A stretch of DNA of 64,000 nucleotides from Anaerococcus vaginalis (GTDB lineage: Bacteria; Bacillota; Clostridia; Tissierellales; Peptoniphilaceae): positions 147,685-211,684 of the forward strand of contig NZ_HE978616.1 in the NCBI RefSeq assembly GCF_000307225.1, in the 5' to 3' direction. How positions within the stretch are numbered: position 1 is the stretch's first letter; the number at the start of each line of letters is the position of its first letter. The position numbers were made by a program, and so were the translations under genes. Positions 40,193 to 50,030 of this stretch are shown in pieces. Under the pieces are notes generated by a model that made no database searches, was not told where the DNA came from, and worked only from the letters and a program-made list of their open reading frames with translations.

Positions 40193-41092
40193 CTAAATAA
40201 TTTTTCTTATTTCATCTAATGAATTTAATTTTTCTCTTCGCATATATTTTTCTAAATCATCAACTATATTTATCATTGTATTAAAGTCAACAAAATTACT
40301 TGTTCCAACTTGTACTGCACTTGCTCCTGCCATAATAAATTCCAAGCAGTCTTTGTAATTTGAAATTCCTCCCATACCAATTATTGGCAAATTTGTAGCA
40401 TTGCTTGCTTCATATACCATCCTCAAAGCAATTGGCTTTATACATGGTCCAGAAAGACCGGCAGTTTTATTTTCAAAAACAGCTTTTTTATTATCAACAT
40501 CAATTGCAAGGGCATTAAAAGTATTTACAAGAGAAATGCAATCTGCTCCAGAATTTTCTGCAATTTTTACAAATTCTTTTATATCACCAACATTTGGAGA
40601 AAGTTTTACCATCAAAACTTTTTTTGTAGTATTTCTTACTTTTTCTATAACTTCACAAGCTTTTTTTGGATCAGTTCCAAAAGCCATTCCACCTTCTTTT
40701 ACATTTGGACACGAAATATTCAATTCAATTATTGGCACACTTGTTTTATCGAGCATTTGTGCACCCTTTACATAATCTTCCACGCTATGCCCGCCAAGAT
40801 TTGCAATAGTAACTGCATCTTTTGTTTCTAAAAATGGCAATTCTTCTTTTATAAAGTATTCTATTCCAGGATTTTGAAGTCCGATAGAATTCATAATTCC
40901 AGCAGCAGTTTCATAAATTCTTATTCCTTTATTTCCTAAGTTTTTATGTAGGGTTAAACCTTTTGAAGAAATTCCTCCAAGTTTATTTATATCGATATAA
41001 TCTGCAAATTCTTTTCCAAATCCAAAAGTTCCACTTGCAGCAATTACTGGATTATTAAATTCAATTCCACAAATATTAACTTTTAAGCTCAT
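40193..41092 (-). CDS. pyrD: Dihydroorotate dehydrogenase, NAD-type catalytic subunit (PyrDB)
   Basis: This is the class 1B enzyme oxidising dihydroorotate to orotate, with FMN, passing electrons to PyrK. The 299 residues start [20 protein letters not shown] followed by GTFGFGKEF, contain SIGLQNPGI, the active-site ELNISCPNVKEGGMAFG, VKLSPNVGDI, LVNTFNALAID and GMGGISNYKDCLEFIMAGAS. The ATG overlaps the pyrK stop by a base. The partner PyrK supports the 1B assignment. Confidence 0.96.
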   Translation of the reverse strand: MSLKVNICGIEFNNPVIAASGTFGFGKEFADYIDINKLGGISSKGLTLHKNLGNKGIRIYETAAGIMNSIGLQNPGIEYFIKEELPFLETKDAVTIANLGGHSVEDYVKGAQMLDKTSVPIIELNISCPNVKEGGMAFGTDPKKACEVIEKVRNTTKKVLMVKLSPNVGDIKEFVKIAENSGADCISLVNTFNALAIDVDNKKAVFENKTAGLSGPCIKPIALRMVYEASNATNLPIIGMGGISNYKDCLEFIMAGASAVQVGTSNFVDFNTMINIVDDLEKYMRREKLNSLDEIRKII

Positions 41093-41807
41093 TAGAAAAT
41101 CTCCTTTGAATCAAAAACAGGACCATCTTTGCAAACTCTTATAAAATCACCTTTCACATTTTCTACAGTACAGCCAAGACATGCACCTATACCGCAAGCC
41201 ATATGTGCTTCCATAGAAATTTGAATTTCAGTATTTTTATTTTTATTTGCCAAAGTTTTTAGCATTTGATTTGGGCCACAAGCATAAATTACATCATATT
41301 TTTCTATATCAATTTTATCAGTTATAAAAATTTTATCTTTTTTATCTATTGTTACAGTTGTAGAATTTACATATTCTTTAAAATAATCTGTAAAATATTC
41401 TTCATCGCTAAAGCCCGCATAAAAATCTGCCTTTAAATCAAGAGATTTTGCTAAATACAAGAGAGGAGCAATTCCAATTCCTCCTGCAACTATGGCAGCT
41501 TTTTTTTCTTTTTTATATCAAATCCATTCCCTAAAGGGCCCAATAATTTTACCTTTGATCCCTCTTTTAAATCTCTTAAAATTTTTGTACCAACTCCCTT
41601 AACTTGATATAAAAAAGACATTGATTCATCATCTTGATCACATACACCAAAGGGTCTTGAAAGTAGCGGAGAATTTCTGAAACTATCACATCTTAACATA
41701 AAAAATTGACCAGCTTTTGCATTTATTTTTGTTTTTAATTTACAAAAATAAATATCATCTTTTATTTTTTTGTTAAAAATTACGGAAGCTTCTCTATAAG
41801 ATTGCAT
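41092..41807 (-). CDS. pyrK: Dihydroorotate dehydrogenase electron-transfer subunit PyrK (apparent frameshift)
   Basis: PyrK carries FAD and a [2Fe-2S] cluster and passes electrons from PyrD to NAD. The N-terminal part has [20 protein letters not shown] (FAD binding) and the C-terminal part the cluster motif [15 protein letters not shown] then VCKDGPVF. The frame breaks at eight T on the plus strand (41500-41507); one added base yields [19 protein letters not shown], the expected NAD-binding loop. Corrected length is about 239 residues. The start is the ATG at 41807, with TTG at 41816 as an alternative, overlapping pyrF. Confidence 0.93.
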
Positions 41808-42660
41808 TATTTTCAATTTCCTTTCTAGTTTCTATGCATTTTTTTCTTGCATAAAAACCTACTTTATCTTCTCCATCTTCAAAATTTAGATAATGTTTTA
41901 AAATTGCCCTAGATGAATTTACAACACCACCATTTAAGGAATTTAATAATTTATAAACATTTAAAGAATCAGCTTTTTGTGCACCAAATCCTGGGATTAA
42001 GAAAAACATTTTTTTATATCTTTCTCTTATTTTTTCAACCTCTTCTTTATGAGTTGCACCAACTACAAGACCAATTGGACCATATCCGGAATTATCAATT
42101 AATTCATCATTTAATTTTTTTAATTTATCTCCAATTGTATAAAATAATTCACTATCATCTTTTAATCTCAGACATTCAAAATCATTTGCACCTGGATTTG
42201 AAGTTCTCAAAAGAACAAATACTCCCTTGTTTTTATTTTTTATAAATTCAAGATATGGAGAAATTGAATCCATGCCCATATAAGGATTTAAAGTCATAAA
42301 ATCAGCCTCAAAATCTCCAGAAAAATGTGCTTTTGCATATTGGCTTGCACTTTGGGCTATATCTGACCTTTTTACATCAGCAACTGATAATAAATCATTA
42401 TCTCTTAAATATTTTAAGGTATTTTTGTATGCAAGCATTCCTTCTATGCCATATGACTCATAGTAGGCTATTTGGAGTTTATAAATTGCACAAACATCTT
42501 TTGTATTATCAATAATTTCTTTATTAAAGTCAAATATTGTTTCACTTATACTTTTATTCTCCTTCATTTTTTCTGGAATATAATCAAGTGATGTATCAAG
42601 TCCAACGCATACGAATCCATTTTCTTCAATTTTTTTATAAAGTCTTTCCATTAAGGTCAT
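41794..42660 (-). CDS. pyrF: Orotidine 5'-phosphate decarboxylase, long form
   Basis: PyrF decarboxylates OMP to UMP. The 288-residue product is the long (type 2) form: [20 protein letters not shown], then [15 protein letters not shown], the catalytic [44 protein letters not shown] and [10 protein letters not shown]. The ATG at 42660 lies 26 bases inside the end of pyrC, and AAAGGA precedes it. Confidence 0.95.
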   Translation of the reverse strand: MTLMERLYKKIEENGFVCVGLDTSLDYIPEKMKENKSISETIFDFNKEIIDNTKDVCAIYKLQIAYYESYGIEGMLAYKNTLKYLRDNDLLSVADVKRSDIAQSASQYAKAHFSGDFEADFMTLNPYMGMDSISPYLEFIKNKNKGVFVLLRTSNPGANDFECLRLKDDSELFYTIGDKLKKLNDELIDNSGYGPIGLVVGATHKEEVEKIRERYKKMFFLIPGFGAQKADSLNVYKLLNSLNGGVVNSSRAILKHYLNFEDGEDKVGFYARKKCIETRKEIENNAIL

Positions 42661-43830
42661 ATTTTAAAATTCCTTTCTTATAAACTCTAACAATTTCACC
42701 TTGAAGTTTTTGATTTAAAAATAATGAATTTTTTGATTTTGACAATATATCTTCTTCTTTATATTCATATATTTTATCCAAATCAATGAGGGTAAAATCC
42801 GCCATATATCCTTCTTTTATTTTTCCCTTTTTAATTTCTAAAAGTTTTGAAGGATTTGTTGACATTAATCTTATTAAATCATTTAATGAAATAATTCCTC
42901 CCTTTACCAAAGTCATATATGAAGTTGAAAAAGCCGTTTCAAGACCAATAAATCCAGGCTTTCCATTTTCTTTTTCTTCTTTTGTATGAGGAGCATGATC
43001 AGTTGCTATGCAATCGACATATCCTTTTTTTATCATATCCAACAAGGCCAACCTATCTTTTTCTTTTCTTATTGGTGGATTTACTTTTAAGTCATTCCTA
43101 TCAGAAAAATAAATATGATGAGGGGTTACTTCGCAAGTGATATTTGCTCCTAAATCTTTAAAATATCTTATCGCATCAATGGCTCCTTTTGTTGAAACGT
43201 GAGAAAAATGAACTGGAACTTCCATTTTATATGAAAGATAAGCATCTCTTAAAGTCATCAAATCTTCTGCAATTTCATAATCATATTTTGAAATTCCTTT
43301 ACATTCTTCGTGTAGAGTAAATTTTAATTTTTTTCTTTAGCAATATTTATTGCTTGATACATTGAAAAATCATCATCTACTCCCTTGCCATCATTTGACA
43401 AAAATAAAAGTCCATCTGGCAAATCATCTAAATGTGATAAGTCATCGCTTTTAAAATCTTTTGTTATTGAATAGACTTGTTTTATATCAATTAAATCTAA
43501 ATCTTGTCCTCTTTTTATAATATCTTGATAAACTTCCTTCTTTGATACTATTGGATTTGTATTAGGCATCAAATTTACAGTTGTGTATCCACCCTTTAGG
43601 GCAGTCATTGATCCAGTTTTTAAATCTTCCTTGTAGGTAAATCCTGGATCTCTAAAATGTGTATGCATGTCCACAAAAGAAGGAACCAAGACAAGACCAT
43701 TACAGTCTATAATCTCAGTTTCCTCATCTTTTTCAAATTCTTTTGTTATAAATCCGTCTTCTACAAAGATGTCCCTTCTTGATATATTTACATCATCAAC
43801 AGAAACAAGATTTGTAAAAATTTTCTTCAT
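42635..43830 (-). CDS. pyrC: Dihydroorotase (apparent frameshift)
   Basis: PyrC closes carbamoyl-aspartate to dihydroorotate. The N-terminal part has the metal motif [17 protein letters not shown] and LMPNTNPI; the C-terminal part has [31 protein letters not shown] and [12 protein letters not shown]. The frame breaks at a seven-T run on the plus strand (43328-43334). One added base joins them through a [20 protein letters not shown] segment. Corrected length is about 398 residues, usual for class I dihydroorotase. It overlaps pyrI by one base. Confidence 0.94.
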
Positions 43831-44258
43831 TATTCCTCCACATCATAAATGTGATCGCAATATTCACATTTATACATTTTTTCTTCTCTATCAATTAAAA
43901 TAAATTTACTTTCTATATTTCTTTCAGTTGTAGATATACAAGCTGGGTTTTGACATTTTAAAATACCCTTGCTTACTTCTGGTAATTCTAATTGTTTTTT
44001 CTCAACAACTTTTTCATCATCAATAAAGTTTACTGTTGCATTTGGATCTATAATTGCTACTGCATCAAGATTTATATCAAGATTGTTTGCAATTTTTACT
44101 ATATCTTTGCTACCTTGAGATGAAGAATCTGCATTTAATATTAGGGCAACTTCATCTTCAAGTTCCTCTAGGTGTAAAAGGTTAAAAATTTTTATTCCTA
44201 ATCCTCTTTTTATATGATCTATTACAATTCCTTTTTTTAGTGAAGTAATCTCAAGCAT
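43830..44258 (-). CDS. pyrI: Aspartate carbamoyltransferase regulatory subunit
   Basis: PyrI is the nucleotide-binding regulatory chain of aspartate transcarbamylase. The 142 residues have GIVIDHIKRGLGIKIFNLL at the start and the Cys4 zinc site CQNPACIS and CEYCDHIYD at the end. Its presence indicates allosteric control of PyrB by end products. It overlaps the end of pyrB by 8 bases. Confidence 0.95.
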   Translation of the reverse strand: MLEITSLKKGIVIDHIKRGLGIKIFNLLHLEELEDEVALILNADSSSQGSKDIVKIANNLDINLDAVAIIDPNATVNFIDDEKVVEKKQLELPEVSKGILKCQNPACISTTERNIESKFILIDREEKMYKCEYCDHIYDVEE

Positions 44259-45180
44259 TGTTTGCCTCCAATAATTTTATAATTAGTGCCATTCTAGCAT
44301 ACATTCCGCATTTAACTTGTTGAAAATATAAAGCTCTTGGATCGGAATCTACATCTTTATCAATTTCGTTTACCCTTGGAAGTGGATGTAGTATTGCAAG
44401 ATCTTTTTTAGCATTAGCTAATTTTTCTCTTGTTAAAACATAAGAATCTTTTAATCTTGTATATTGATTATCTGAGAAAAATCTTTCTTTTTGAATCCTT
44501 GTCATATATAAAATATCAAGATCATCAAGAGAATTATCTAAAGATCTTTTTTCAACATATTCTATATTATTTTTCTCAAAAACACTTTTTTTGATATAGT
44601 TCGGTAATTGTAATTCTTCTGGAGAGATTAATACATATTCGTTATTATCAAACATGGTCATTACTTTTAAAAGTGAGTGAACTGTTCTTCCATATTTTAA
44701 ATCTCCACAAATACCAATTTTTAATCCTTCTAATTTCTTTTTATATGTAGAAATTGTAAGTATATCTGTTAGTGTTTGTGTTGGATGTTGATGACCACCA
44801 TCTCCTGCATTTATAATTGGGCAATCAGAAGTTTCTGATGACAATTTAGCAGCTCCTTCTTGAGGATGACGCATAGCAATTACATCGACATATTGGCTTA
44901 CAGTTCTTATTGTATCTTGTAGGCTTTCACCCTTTGCTTGGCTTGATGCTTTAGGATTTGAAAATCCTTCAACTCCTCCTCCAAGTCTTAACATTGCTGA
45001 TTCAAAAGAAAGTCTTGTTCTAGTAGAAGGCTCAAAAAAAAGAGTCCCTAATAGCTTTCCATTACAATAATTGGAAAACTTATCAGGACTCTTCATTATG
45101 TCTTCTGCTAAATCAATTATTTCAAGTAAATCATCTTTAAACAAATCTTCTGCACTTAACAAATTTTTAATCTTTAGCAT
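44251..45180 (-). CDS. pyrB: Aspartate carbamoyltransferase catalytic subunit
   Basis: PyrB condenses carbamoyl phosphate with aspartate. The 309 residues have LFFEPSTRTRLSFESAMLRL, VIAMRHPQEGAAKL, NAGDGGHQHPTQTLTDILT and LHPLPRVNEID, all catalytic motifs. It is the first gene of pyrBICFKDE, which lacks only carAB for a complete route to UMP. A consensus promoter lies at 45206-45234. The leader is only about 20 bases, leaving no space for a PyrR-type attenuator. Confidence 0.97.
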   Translation of the reverse strand: MLKIKNLLSAEDLFKDDLLEIIDLAEDIMKSPDKFSNYCNGKLLGTLFFEPSTRTRLSFESAMLRLGGGVEGFSNPKASSQAKGESLQDTIRTVSQYVDVIAMRHPQEGAAKLSSETSDCPIINAGDGGHQHPTQTLTDILTISTYKKKLEGLKIGICGDLKYGRTVHSLLKVMTMFDNNEYVLISPEELQLPNYIKKSVFEKNNIEYVEKRSLDNSLDDLDILYMTRIQKERFFSDNQYTRLKDSYVLTREKLANAKKDLAILHPLPRVNEIDKDVDSDPRALYFQQVKCGMYARMALIIKLLEANNA

Positions 45181-45205
45181 TTAGACACTCCTTTTTTGTT
45201 TTTTA

Positions 45206-45234
45206 ATTATACCAAATGAATTTATACTCGTCAA
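45206..45234 (-). promoter_or_regulatory. pyr operon promoter
   Basis: On the minus strand, -35 TTGACG (45229-45234), 17-base spacer ending TGG, -10 TATAAT (45206-45211). This is the closest to consensus in the window. Confidence 0.85.
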
Positions 45235-45238
45235 TAAA

Positions 45239-45772
45239 TTATTTACATTTTTCAATTAATTCATTAATTGATTCGCTTGTAACATTTTTTCTATCAATTT
45301 CAAACTCATCTAAGATTTCTTCAATTAAATTTACATTTGTAAACTCAATTTCCATATAAGGATATGGGTATACATCTTTTGACCAAATATCTATATCGAA
45401 TCTTTGACCCTTATATATATAAGAAATTCTTTTTTTATCTCCAACATATCTTTCAACTAAACCTATTTCTTCTAAAATTTTTATCATATTTGATATTGAA
45501 TCTATAGTTGTAGTATATTCATTGTTTACTCTTATATTGTCTTTGTTATCTACTGATTCCTTAAAAGTCAGCTCTGTTGCTTCTTTTTTATCATTTAAAG
45601 TTTTTTCTCTAATTCTTAAATATCCATTAGAAAATTCGTTGGAATTTTTTGGTGAAAAAGTATGATTTGTTTGAATTTCTACACCTATAAATTCTGCACC
45701 CTTTTGTTTTAATTTCTCTTGCATTTCTTCGATATCAATATTTAATACCTTAATTTCCAATTCTCTATCCAT
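45239..45772 (-). CDS. CYTH domain protein (triphosphate tunnel fold)
   Basis: The 177-residue product, starting MDRELEIKVLNIDIEEMQEK, carries the CYTH signature ELEIK (ExExK) and paired acidic and basic strands (GYLRIREKT, ATELTFKES, RISYIYKG, YMEIEF). This fold acts on triphosphates: class IV adenylate cyclases, thiamine triphosphatase and inorganic triphosphatases. Which of these applies cannot be told from the sequence. The ATG at 45772 overlaps the previous gene's TAA; the longer open frame upstream has no ribosome site. Confidence 0.86.
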   Translation of the reverse strand: MDRELEIKVLNIDIEEMQEKLKQKGAEFIGVEIQTNHTFSPKNSNEFSNGYLRIREKTLNDKKEATELTFKESVDNKDNIRVNNEYTTTIDSISNMIKILEEIGLVERYVGDKKRISYIYKGQRFDIDIWSKDVYPYPYMEIEFTNVNLIEEILDEFEIDRKNVTSESINELIEKCK

Positions 45773-46452
45773 TAACTTATCCTTTCTGGCAAAAAGTCTA
45801 TATAATCTCCTGCCACACATTTTATTCCTATATTATCTACTATACCCTCAAAAATTTGTTTGTGTCCTGGTCCATGTAGGTGTCCATATAATAAAAATTC
45901 AACTTGATATTCTTTGCAAATTTCAAAAAATTCATTCAAAGACTTATCACTATTTAGTGGTGGATAATGAACCATTACAATTTTTTTATTATCTTTTCCA
46001 TTATAATCTAAAGAGATTTTCAATCTTTGAATTTCTCTTTTAAAAATCTTCTCATCATGGGCTGTAAATTCGCTATTATCTCTACTTATCCATCCTCTTG
46101 TTCCACAAATATCATATCCTTCAACAAAAAAAGAATTATTTTGAAGAAATTTTATGCTTTTGAGTTCTAATTCATTTAATTTTTTTAATGATGACCACCA
46201 ATAATCATGGTTTCCTTTCAAAAGTATTTTTTCGCCATTTAATTGATCAATTCTTTTAAGATCAATGTATGCTTCTTCTATATTCATAGCCCAAGAAATA
46301 TCTCCAACAATTAAAACCGTATCATCACTTTTTACAATTTTATTCCAATTGTTAAATATTTTTTCCTGATAATTTTCCCAAGCCTTGCCAAAAATCTCCA
46401 TAGATTTTTTTTCTGTATAATCAAGATGTAAATCTCCTATTGCATATATCAT
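45772..46452 (-). CDS. Metallophosphoesterase
   Basis: The 226 residues have the complete calcineurin-like pattern: MIYAIGDLHLDYTEKKSM, VGDISWAM, LKGNHDYWW, MVHYPPL and YGHLHGPGH. No signal peptide is present, so it is cytoplasmic. Substrate unknown. It overlaps the end of the YhaN-like gene (ATGA type) and the start of the CYTH gene, so all three are likely translated together. Confidence 0.9.
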   Translation of the reverse strand: MIYAIGDLHLDYTEKKSMEIFGKAWENYQEKIFNNWNKIVKSDDTVLIVGDISWAMNIEEAYIDLKRIDQLNGEKILLKGNHDYWWSSLKKLNELELKSIKFLQNNSFFVEGYDICGTRGWISRDNSEFTAHDEKIFKREIQRLKISLDYNGKDNKKIVMVHYPPLNSDKSLNEFFEICKEYQVEFLLYGHLHGPGHKQIFEGIVDNIGIKCVAGDYIDFLPERIS

Positions 46453-48358
46453 ATTTGCTCCATATTTTTTACATTAACTTTAATAGCCTCATTATCAAAA
46501 ATATTTTTTTCTCTTTTATGGCATGTAAAATAAATTATTTGAAATTTACTAGATAAATCCAATAAATTTAATAGTGCCATCCTTAGCCTATTATTGTCAT
46601 AATTTATAAAAGCATCATCAAAAATCATAAAAGATTTTTCCAAAATCTTATTAGAAATTGCAAACCTTAATGAAAAATTTACTTGGTCAAAAAATCCTAC
46701 TGATAACTTATCAAGCCCTATTATTTCATTTTTTGATGTTATTATAACAGCTTTTAAATTATCATCATAGTCAATTTTTTTATATTTTCCCTTAGAAATC
46801 TCTCTTATAATCTGATTAATCAAATCAGAAATTATTTTTTTATTATAAGCTAGTTTATCATTATTAGAATTTATAATTTCTATTGCCTTTCTTGATGCAG
46901 AAATTTCAATTTCTAAATCAGATATTTTCTCTTTTAATATTTTCATATCATCAAGTAAATCAATTTCCTTTGAAATAATATCTTCTACACTAGAAAGCTT
47001 TTTTTCAAGCTTTATATTATCTTCCATTAATTTCAAATAAGAAGACTCATAAAATTTTATTTTATTTTCAATAGAAACAATATCAAAATTATCTTCTTTA
47101 AAATCTATAGGATTTTCATATTTTTCTTGCTTAGATAAAATTTTTAATATCTCAAAGGTCTTATCTCTTTCAATTTTAAGTTTTTCATATTCCCTATAAT
47201 CATCTTTTGCTCTTTCATAATAAGATTTAGAAGATACTGAAATTTTAGAAAATTCATTATTTATCTTTAAATTTAAAGTGCTTATTTTTTCCCTATTATT
47301 TATATCTTTGCCCTTATTTTTAAAATAAAAAAATAAAATTACAGGGAAAATAAATAAAAAAATCAAATATTTTTTTGTAAATATTCCCAAAAGAAGAAAA
47401 AATATTGAAAATAGTAAAGGAAAAATAAGACTGATTTTATTTTCATCATTTTTACAAAAATCTGCTTGTTTTTCAAGAAGTTTATCTACTTTATCAAAAT
47501 AAAAATCATTAATTCCTTCAAACTTTTTATATTTTTCTAATTTTTTATCAATAATTTTTAAGGAGTCATTTCTGGATTTTTCCTCTATATAATTTGAATT
47601 TGCCTTATATTTTCTATAATTATCCCTAGAAATTTTCAAATTTTCCAGTTTTTTCTTTAATTCATCAAGCTCTATTCTTTGATTTTTTAATTTTACTATA
47701 TCAGCCTTATATGATTTTCTTATTTTTTTATTTTTTCAATTTCTTTTAATTTTTCTTCAAGAAGTTTTTTATTTTTTGCATAGGGTTTAGTGAAGGCCCT
47801 TGGACTTCCTATTTTATTTAGCCTGTCTTCAATATTTGAAACAGCTTTTAATTGAGAAAAAATTATATCCCTTGATGGATTTTTTAAAAAATCTATAATA
47901 ATTTTTTTTGAATCTTTATCAAGACTTTGAAGCTGATAATTACTTATAAGGCTTTTGTATAAAGAGTAATTTAGTTTCAAAAAATACTCTCCTGGATAGT
48001 TTAAATTAGATTTTTTTGATGGGATTTCTGTATTTTTTGTCAAATTATATATTTTATAAGTCCCATCATCAAAATTTCTATCAATCCTAAATTCTTCTTT
48101 TTCAAAAGATAAAATTATACTTCCATAATATTTATATGATCCTATAGGCTTATATTTTTCCTTTTTATAGGAGAATCTTGTTTTTTTATCACCCTCATCA
48201 AAACCATAAAAAATACCCTCAATAAAGTCAGAAATTGTAGATTTTCCACTTTCATTTTCCCCATAAATCAAGTTGAAATTTGGACTTAAGCTAAAAGATT
48301 TATTTTGAAATTTACCAAAAGAAATTATATTTAATTCTTTAATGAAAAAATTATTCAT
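46449..48358 (-). CDS. YhaN/SbcC-like AAA ATPase with coiled coil (apparent frameshift)
   Basis: The N-terminal part starts MNNFFIKELNIISFGKFQN and has the P-loop IYGENESGKSTISDFIEG; a charged coiled-coil region and two hydrophobic segments (about 47330-47420) follow; the C-terminal part has the ABC-type signature-like LDKLSVGFFDQVNFSLRFAI and Walker B MIFDDAFINYD. The frame breaks at a seven-T run (47723-47729); one added base joins them. Corrected length about 636 residues. Partner of the adjacent YhaO-like nuclease, likely in double-strand break processing. Confidence 0.86.
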
Positions 48359-49382
48359 CCTTACTCCTTAATATAGCATCAAAGCCAATTTCAAAACATC
48401 TTTTATTTATAGGATCATCCATATCTAAATCTTTAAAATAGGCATAAAAATCACCAAGTAGAGAATTTTCATAAATTTTTGCTAAATCTTGGTAATAATT
48501 TTGAGACTTTAAAAAATTTATTTTTAAATAATCTAAATTAAGATTTTCCTTTAATTTTTCTTCATTTATAGTAAATTTATCATAATTTGATATATTAATT
48601 GTCAAAAAGTTATATTTTTTTAGCAAAAAATCTTCTAAATATTTTTCAACCCCATCTTGATTTTTAAACTCATCTAAGTCTATATCAAGACTATTAAAGG
48701 ATATTTGTGAAGAGTCAATAAAACTGATACCTTTCTCGTCAATAATATTATAGCCAAATTTTCCCTTATCTTTAAAACTCATAGGCTCAATACTTCCAAC
48801 ATAATAGATATTTTCAGCGAATTTTTCTCTTTTGTGAATATGACCAAGCCCTACATAATCAAAATTCATATTTTTAATCTTTTCCAAATCTAAATTCATA
48901 TAAGAAGAATTTTTTTGGTTAAAAGTCCCATGACCTAAAAAAATATTATAATATTTATGATCTATTTTTAAATCGTAGGCAAATTTTTTATCAAAAATCC
49001 TATCCCTATAAGAAATACCATAAATTCTAATATTCTTATTTTCAAAAAATTCAAACTTATCACTTGAAAAAATATGAAGATTTTTAGGCTTATCAGAGAA
49101 AAAAATTTCATTCTTAGAATCTATATAATCATGATTTCCACAAAGATAATAAATATCCTTAGAAAAATTTTCAAATATTTCAAATAATTTTTTGTAATCT
49201 TTTAAGGAGAAAAAATCTCTTTCAAAAAGGTCGCCAGAAATAAGGAGAAAATCTTTGTCCTTATTTTCCTTTAAAATTTTTTCAAAACTATCCCATTTTA
49301 TTTTTCTAATAAGTTTGCTATTAGATGAGTCAAAATCTAGTTTATCCGATAAGTGTATATCAGAAATGTGAACAAATTTCAT
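48351..49382 (-). CDS. YhaO/SbcD-like DNA exonuclease (metallophosphoesterase)
   Basis: From the ATG at 49382 the 343 residues carry MKFVHISDIHLSDKLDF, ISGDLFERD, YLCGNHDYID, LGHGTFNQ and VGLGHIHKRE, the Mre11/SbcD nuclease pattern, with a less conserved C-terminal region that would bind the ATPase partner. It overlaps the YhaN-like gene by 8 bases and starts with an ATGA overlap with the histidine phosphatase gene. Confidence 0.89.
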   Translation of the reverse strand: MKFVHISDIHLSDKLDFDSSNSKLIRKIKWDSFEKILKENKDKDFLLISGDLFERDFFSLKDYKKLFEIFENFSKDIYYLCGNHDYIDSKNEIFFSDKPKNLHIFSSDKFEFFENKNIRIYGISYRDRIFDKKFAYDLKIDHKYYNIFLGHGTFNQKNSSYMNLDLEKIKNMNFDYVGLGHIHKREKFAENIYYVGSIEPMSFKDKGKFGYNIIDEKGISFIDSSQISFNSLDIDLDEFKNQDGVEKYLEDFLLKKYNFLTINISNYDKFTINEEKLKENLNLDYLKINFLKSQNYYQDLAKIYENSLLGDFYAYFKDLDMDDPINKRCFEIGFDAILRSKDE

Positions 49383-49948
49383 ATCAAATTCACACACTCT
49401 ATCATTTTTTTATTTTCGCTTATGTCAAAAATGGTAAGTGAACCATTGTCGATCCAAAAATTTTCGAAATTTTCCATATCTTTTAAAATTGTAAAAAGTG
49501 ATGCTCTTATGGCAATCCCATGGCTAATACACAAAATATTTCCATCGAACGAAGATTTTTCTTCCATAAAATCATTAATTCTTTTTATCAAATCTTCTAC
49601 ACTTTCTCCATTTGGATATTTTGTTTTATAAGGATTTTTCTTTAATTTATTATAAAAATCCTTATATTTTTCTCTTGTCTCCAAGACTTTTTGTCCCTTA
49701 AAATCTCCAAAATCCATTTCATTTATTCTTTCATCTTGAATAAATTTATCAAAACCCAAATATTTTGCTGTTTCTTGGCTTCTGATTAATTTTGAAGTAA
49801 AAACTTTATCTATATTATATTTTTCTAAATTTTTTTTACTTTTATCTAAATCAATGTAAGCATTTTTTGAAATTCTAGTTTCTGGAGTAGAAAATCTAAA
49901 ATCTTTATTTGATTCAGTTAAACCATGTCTTAAAAATATTATTTTCAT
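49379..49948 (-). CDS. Histidine phosphatase family protein (phosphoglycerate-mutase-like)
   Basis: The 189 residues have MKIIFLRHGLTESNKDFRFS with the phosphohistidine RHG, ERINEMDFGDFKG, and CISHGIAIRASL holding the second histidine. This is the branch of the family containing CobC/GpmB-like phosphatases; glycolytic mutase activity is less likely given the 189-residue length. An AGGTGA ribosome site and an extended -10 lie just upstream. Confidence 0.88.
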   Translation of the reverse strand: MKIIFLRHGLTESNKDFRFSTPETRISKNAYIDLDKSKKNLEKYNIDKVFTSKLIRSQETAKYLGFDKFIQDERINEMDFGDFKGQKVLETREKYKDFYNKLKKNPYKTKYPNGESVEDLIKRINDFMEEKSSFDGNILCISHGIAIRASLFTILKDMENFENFWIDNGSLTIFDISENKKMIECVNLI

Positions 49949-49963
49949 ATAATCACCTACTTA

Positions 49964-49969
49964 ATTATA
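49964..49969 (-). promoter_or_regulatory. Extended -10 promoter of the histidine phosphatase operon
   Basis: TATAAT preceded by TGT on the minus strand, directly after the terminator of the upstream ABC operon. No good -35, which would fall within the terminator stem. Confidence 0.52.
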
Positions 49970-49975
49970 ACATAT

Positions 49976-50015
49976 AAAAAAGCAGGCTCGAATGCTTTTT
50001 ATTCGCCTGCTTTCA
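49976..50015 (-). terminator. Terminator of the ABC exporter operon
   Basis: Stem AGCAGGC/GCCTGCT extended by CGAAT/ATTCG, arms about 49978-49987 and 50005-50013, followed on the minus strand by six T. Confidence 0.9.
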
Positions 50016-50030
50016 TTGCTTGTGCCATAT

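Noticed and set aside
41913..42515. Plus-strand frames opposite pyrF rich in H, L and Y
   Set aside because: Compositional shadows of pyrF; no ribosome site or family similarity.
45181..45238. Possible PyrR attenuator before pyrB
   Set aside because: The promoter sits about 26 bases before the ATG, leaving no room for the alternative hairpins.
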